From UBA6183 sp964545895 (lineage in GTDB: Bacteria > Bacteroidota > Bacteroidia > UKL13-3): a stretch of DNA of 40,478 bases. Positions 39,518 through 40,478 of this stretch are shown one piece after another (position 1 is the first letter of the stretch; each line of letters begins with the position of its first letter). Below the pieces are notes generated by a model. The model was given only the letters and a program-made list of their open reading frames with translations, was not told where the DNA came from and did no database searches. Both the position numbers and the translations under genes were made by a program. The DNA lies in NCBI GenBank assembly GCA_964545895.1, contig CAZJHS010000018.1:1-40478 (forward strand), written 5' to 3'.

Positions 39518-39817
39518 ATGCAAAACGTAATTAATATTCGCGAGATTGAAATTATCCCATCAGCAGAAGGATTGAAAATTTTTGATTATGATGTGTTATC
39601 GCGTATCGAAGATCAACGTGTAAGACGAGTAAATTTAGACAAAGCAGCTACTTTAGGAAAAGTGTCGGGCCTTAAGGCCAACATTGTTTTAAAAACACCT
39701 GCGGGTTACCAACGTATTCAAACCAAAGTACAAGGGGTTGATGCAACTAATGTTTGGGTTGAAAACGGAATTGTAATTCCACTAATAGCCGTGTACGCGG
39801 TTGATATTATTGGGTAA
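39518..39817 (+). CDS. Conserved-looking 99-residue protein of unknown function
   Basis: MQNVINIREIEIIPSAEGLK to YAVDIIG, 99 residues, no signal peptide and no membrane segment. It looks like a small all-beta protein (VSGLKANIVLKTPAGYQRIQ, VQGVDATNVWVENGIVIPL) with an internal RIEDQRVRRVNLDK basic patch. I do not recognise the family. Codon use resembles the neighbours, so it is probably a resident gene. It sits 15 bp after the dismutase terminator; expression would come from readthrough or a promoter within the hairpin region. Confidence 0.75.
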   Translation: MQNVINIREIEIIPSAEGLKIFDYDVLSRIEDQRVRRVNLDKAATLGKVSGLKANIVLKTPAGYQRIQTKVQGVDATNVWVENGIVIPLIAVYAVDIIG

Positions 39818-40127
39818 TTAAATTGGTGTTAAAGTAAAACCACTGTCATTAATATAAATTTAATTACCATTTATTTGCTTTTTACAACCACTCGACATAA
39901 CTTGCACCTGTTATTAATTCAAATCGAATTAAGTAACGTTTAACAAGAAGTACAATAAAAAAAGTATAAAGATAATAGCGTTTCACGCTAGGATTAGGGG
40001 GTAAAAAAAACGGGCCGGCATGTTTACATGTCGGCTTTGTTTTTTAGTGCTTTTTTGAAAAAGTAAATACAAAAAAAATGCAGCAACTAATTAGTTACTG
40101 CATTTTACATTTAAAGTATTTTTAAAG
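39818..40127. other. 310-bp intergenic region with three hairpins
   Basis: No gene is visible. TAGCG/CGCTA (39976-39990) is small. GCCGGCAT/ATGTCGGC (40014-40035, one G-T pair) followed by TTTGTTTTTT (40036-40045) resembles a plus-strand terminator. AAAATGCAG/CTGCATTTT (40075-40106) with inner AACTAATTAGTT and an A-run on the left is a good minus-strand terminator for glmS. Confidence 0.75.
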
Positions 40128-40478
40128 TTACTCTACCGTAACAGATTTTGCTAAGTTTCTTGGTTGATCAACGTTGCAACCGCGCAATACCGCAATATGA
40201 TAAGATAGTAATTGCAAAGGAACACTTGCAATAAGAGGTAACATAGCTTCTTCACACTCCGGAATGTAAATAACATGATCTGCTTGTTGTGCTATGTGTT
40301 CATCACCTTCTGTTGCAATGGCAATTACCTTGCCTTTACGTGCACGTACTTCTTGTATGTTACTAATTACCTTTTCGTAGTTGCTATGTTGTGTAGCAAT
40401 AACTACAACAGGCATTTCTTCGTCAATTAATGCAATAGGTCCGTGCTTCATTTCTGCTGCTGGATATCCTTCTGCATG
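40128..40478 (-). CDS. glmS: Glucosamine-6-phosphate synthase, C-terminal part (5' partial)
   Basis: The frame is open to the window edge; the Met at 40451 is internal, preceded by HAEGYPAAE. EMKHGPIALIDEEMPV, VEVRARKGKVIAIATEGD, PECEEAMLPLIASVPLQLL and the ending GCNVDQPRNLAKSVTVE are the second SIS domain and the conserved C-terminal tail of GlmS. The enzyme makes glucosamine-6-P from fructose-6-P and glutamine for peptidoglycan and LPS. The glutaminase domain lies outside the window. A terminator hairpin follows. Confidence 0.97.
   Translation of the reverse strand, partial: HAEGYPAAEMKHGPIALIDEEMPVVVIATQHSNYEKVISNIQEVRARKGKVIAIATEGDEHIAQQADHVIYIPECEEAMLPLIASVPLQLLSYHIAVLRGCNVDQPRNLAKSVTVE

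Noticed and set aside
1..40478. CRISPR array or prophage
   Set aside because: No regularly spaced direct repeats, no cas genes, no phage structural or integrase genes seen.

Overview
The window is AT-rich DNA from a member of the Bacteroidota. Five secreted proteins end in type IX secretion (T9SS) C-terminal sorting domains. Several promoters have the -7 box TAnnTTTG, with a -33 TTG at 19 bp in the two best cases, as is known for this phylum. Shine-Dalgarno sites are mostly absent. A run of exactly 100 N at 35868-35967 marks a scaffold join, so this is a draft or metagenome assembly. I cannot place it reliably below phylum; Chitinophagia/Sphingobacteriia-like is a guess.

Layout. 1-3863: four FKBP-type peptidyl-prolyl isomerase genes in a row. 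The first is fused to a piece of cobalamin adenosyltransferase, and the last carries three FKBP domains. 3864-5796: a gene-poor patch with a 24-bp palindrome, a pair of 24-bp inverted repeats and an orphan T9SS tail, then a T9SS cargo gene. 5806-8854: sodium:solute symporter, a small secreted CX4CH protein, recR. 8873-10554: a likely acquired module of an XRE regulator, a four-half-site operator and two lipoproteins. 10627-18478: M28 peptidase, cysS, a DUF3127 protein, HPP membrane protein, SpmA/SpmB-like protein, T9SS propeller protein, pterin dehydratase.

18479-22015 is a methionine-pathway operon (PLP trans-sulfuration enzyme, hotdog thioesterase, homoserine dehydrogenase). It is preceded by a 580-bp leader with two short ORFs packed with Met codons and several mutually exclusive hairpins. 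I read this as a methionine-sensing ribosome-mediated attenuator; it is the most interesting regulatory object in the window.

22071-26903 is a surface-sugar operon on the minus strand (galE, rfbB, rfbA, sugar-phosphate isomerase, CpsB-like PHP phosphatase). 27068-32158: secreted protein and RidA, divergent from an overlapping trio (HADH-like, M1 aminopeptidase, M28 peptidase). 32232-34749: tRNA-Gln(TTG), prs, rplY, pth. 34761-35837: a SIR2-like protein, a possible defence gene, between pth and aspS. 35968-40478: aspS (C-terminus lost in the gap), tadA, a lipoprotein, superoxide dismutase, a small conserved-looking protein and the 3' end of glmS.
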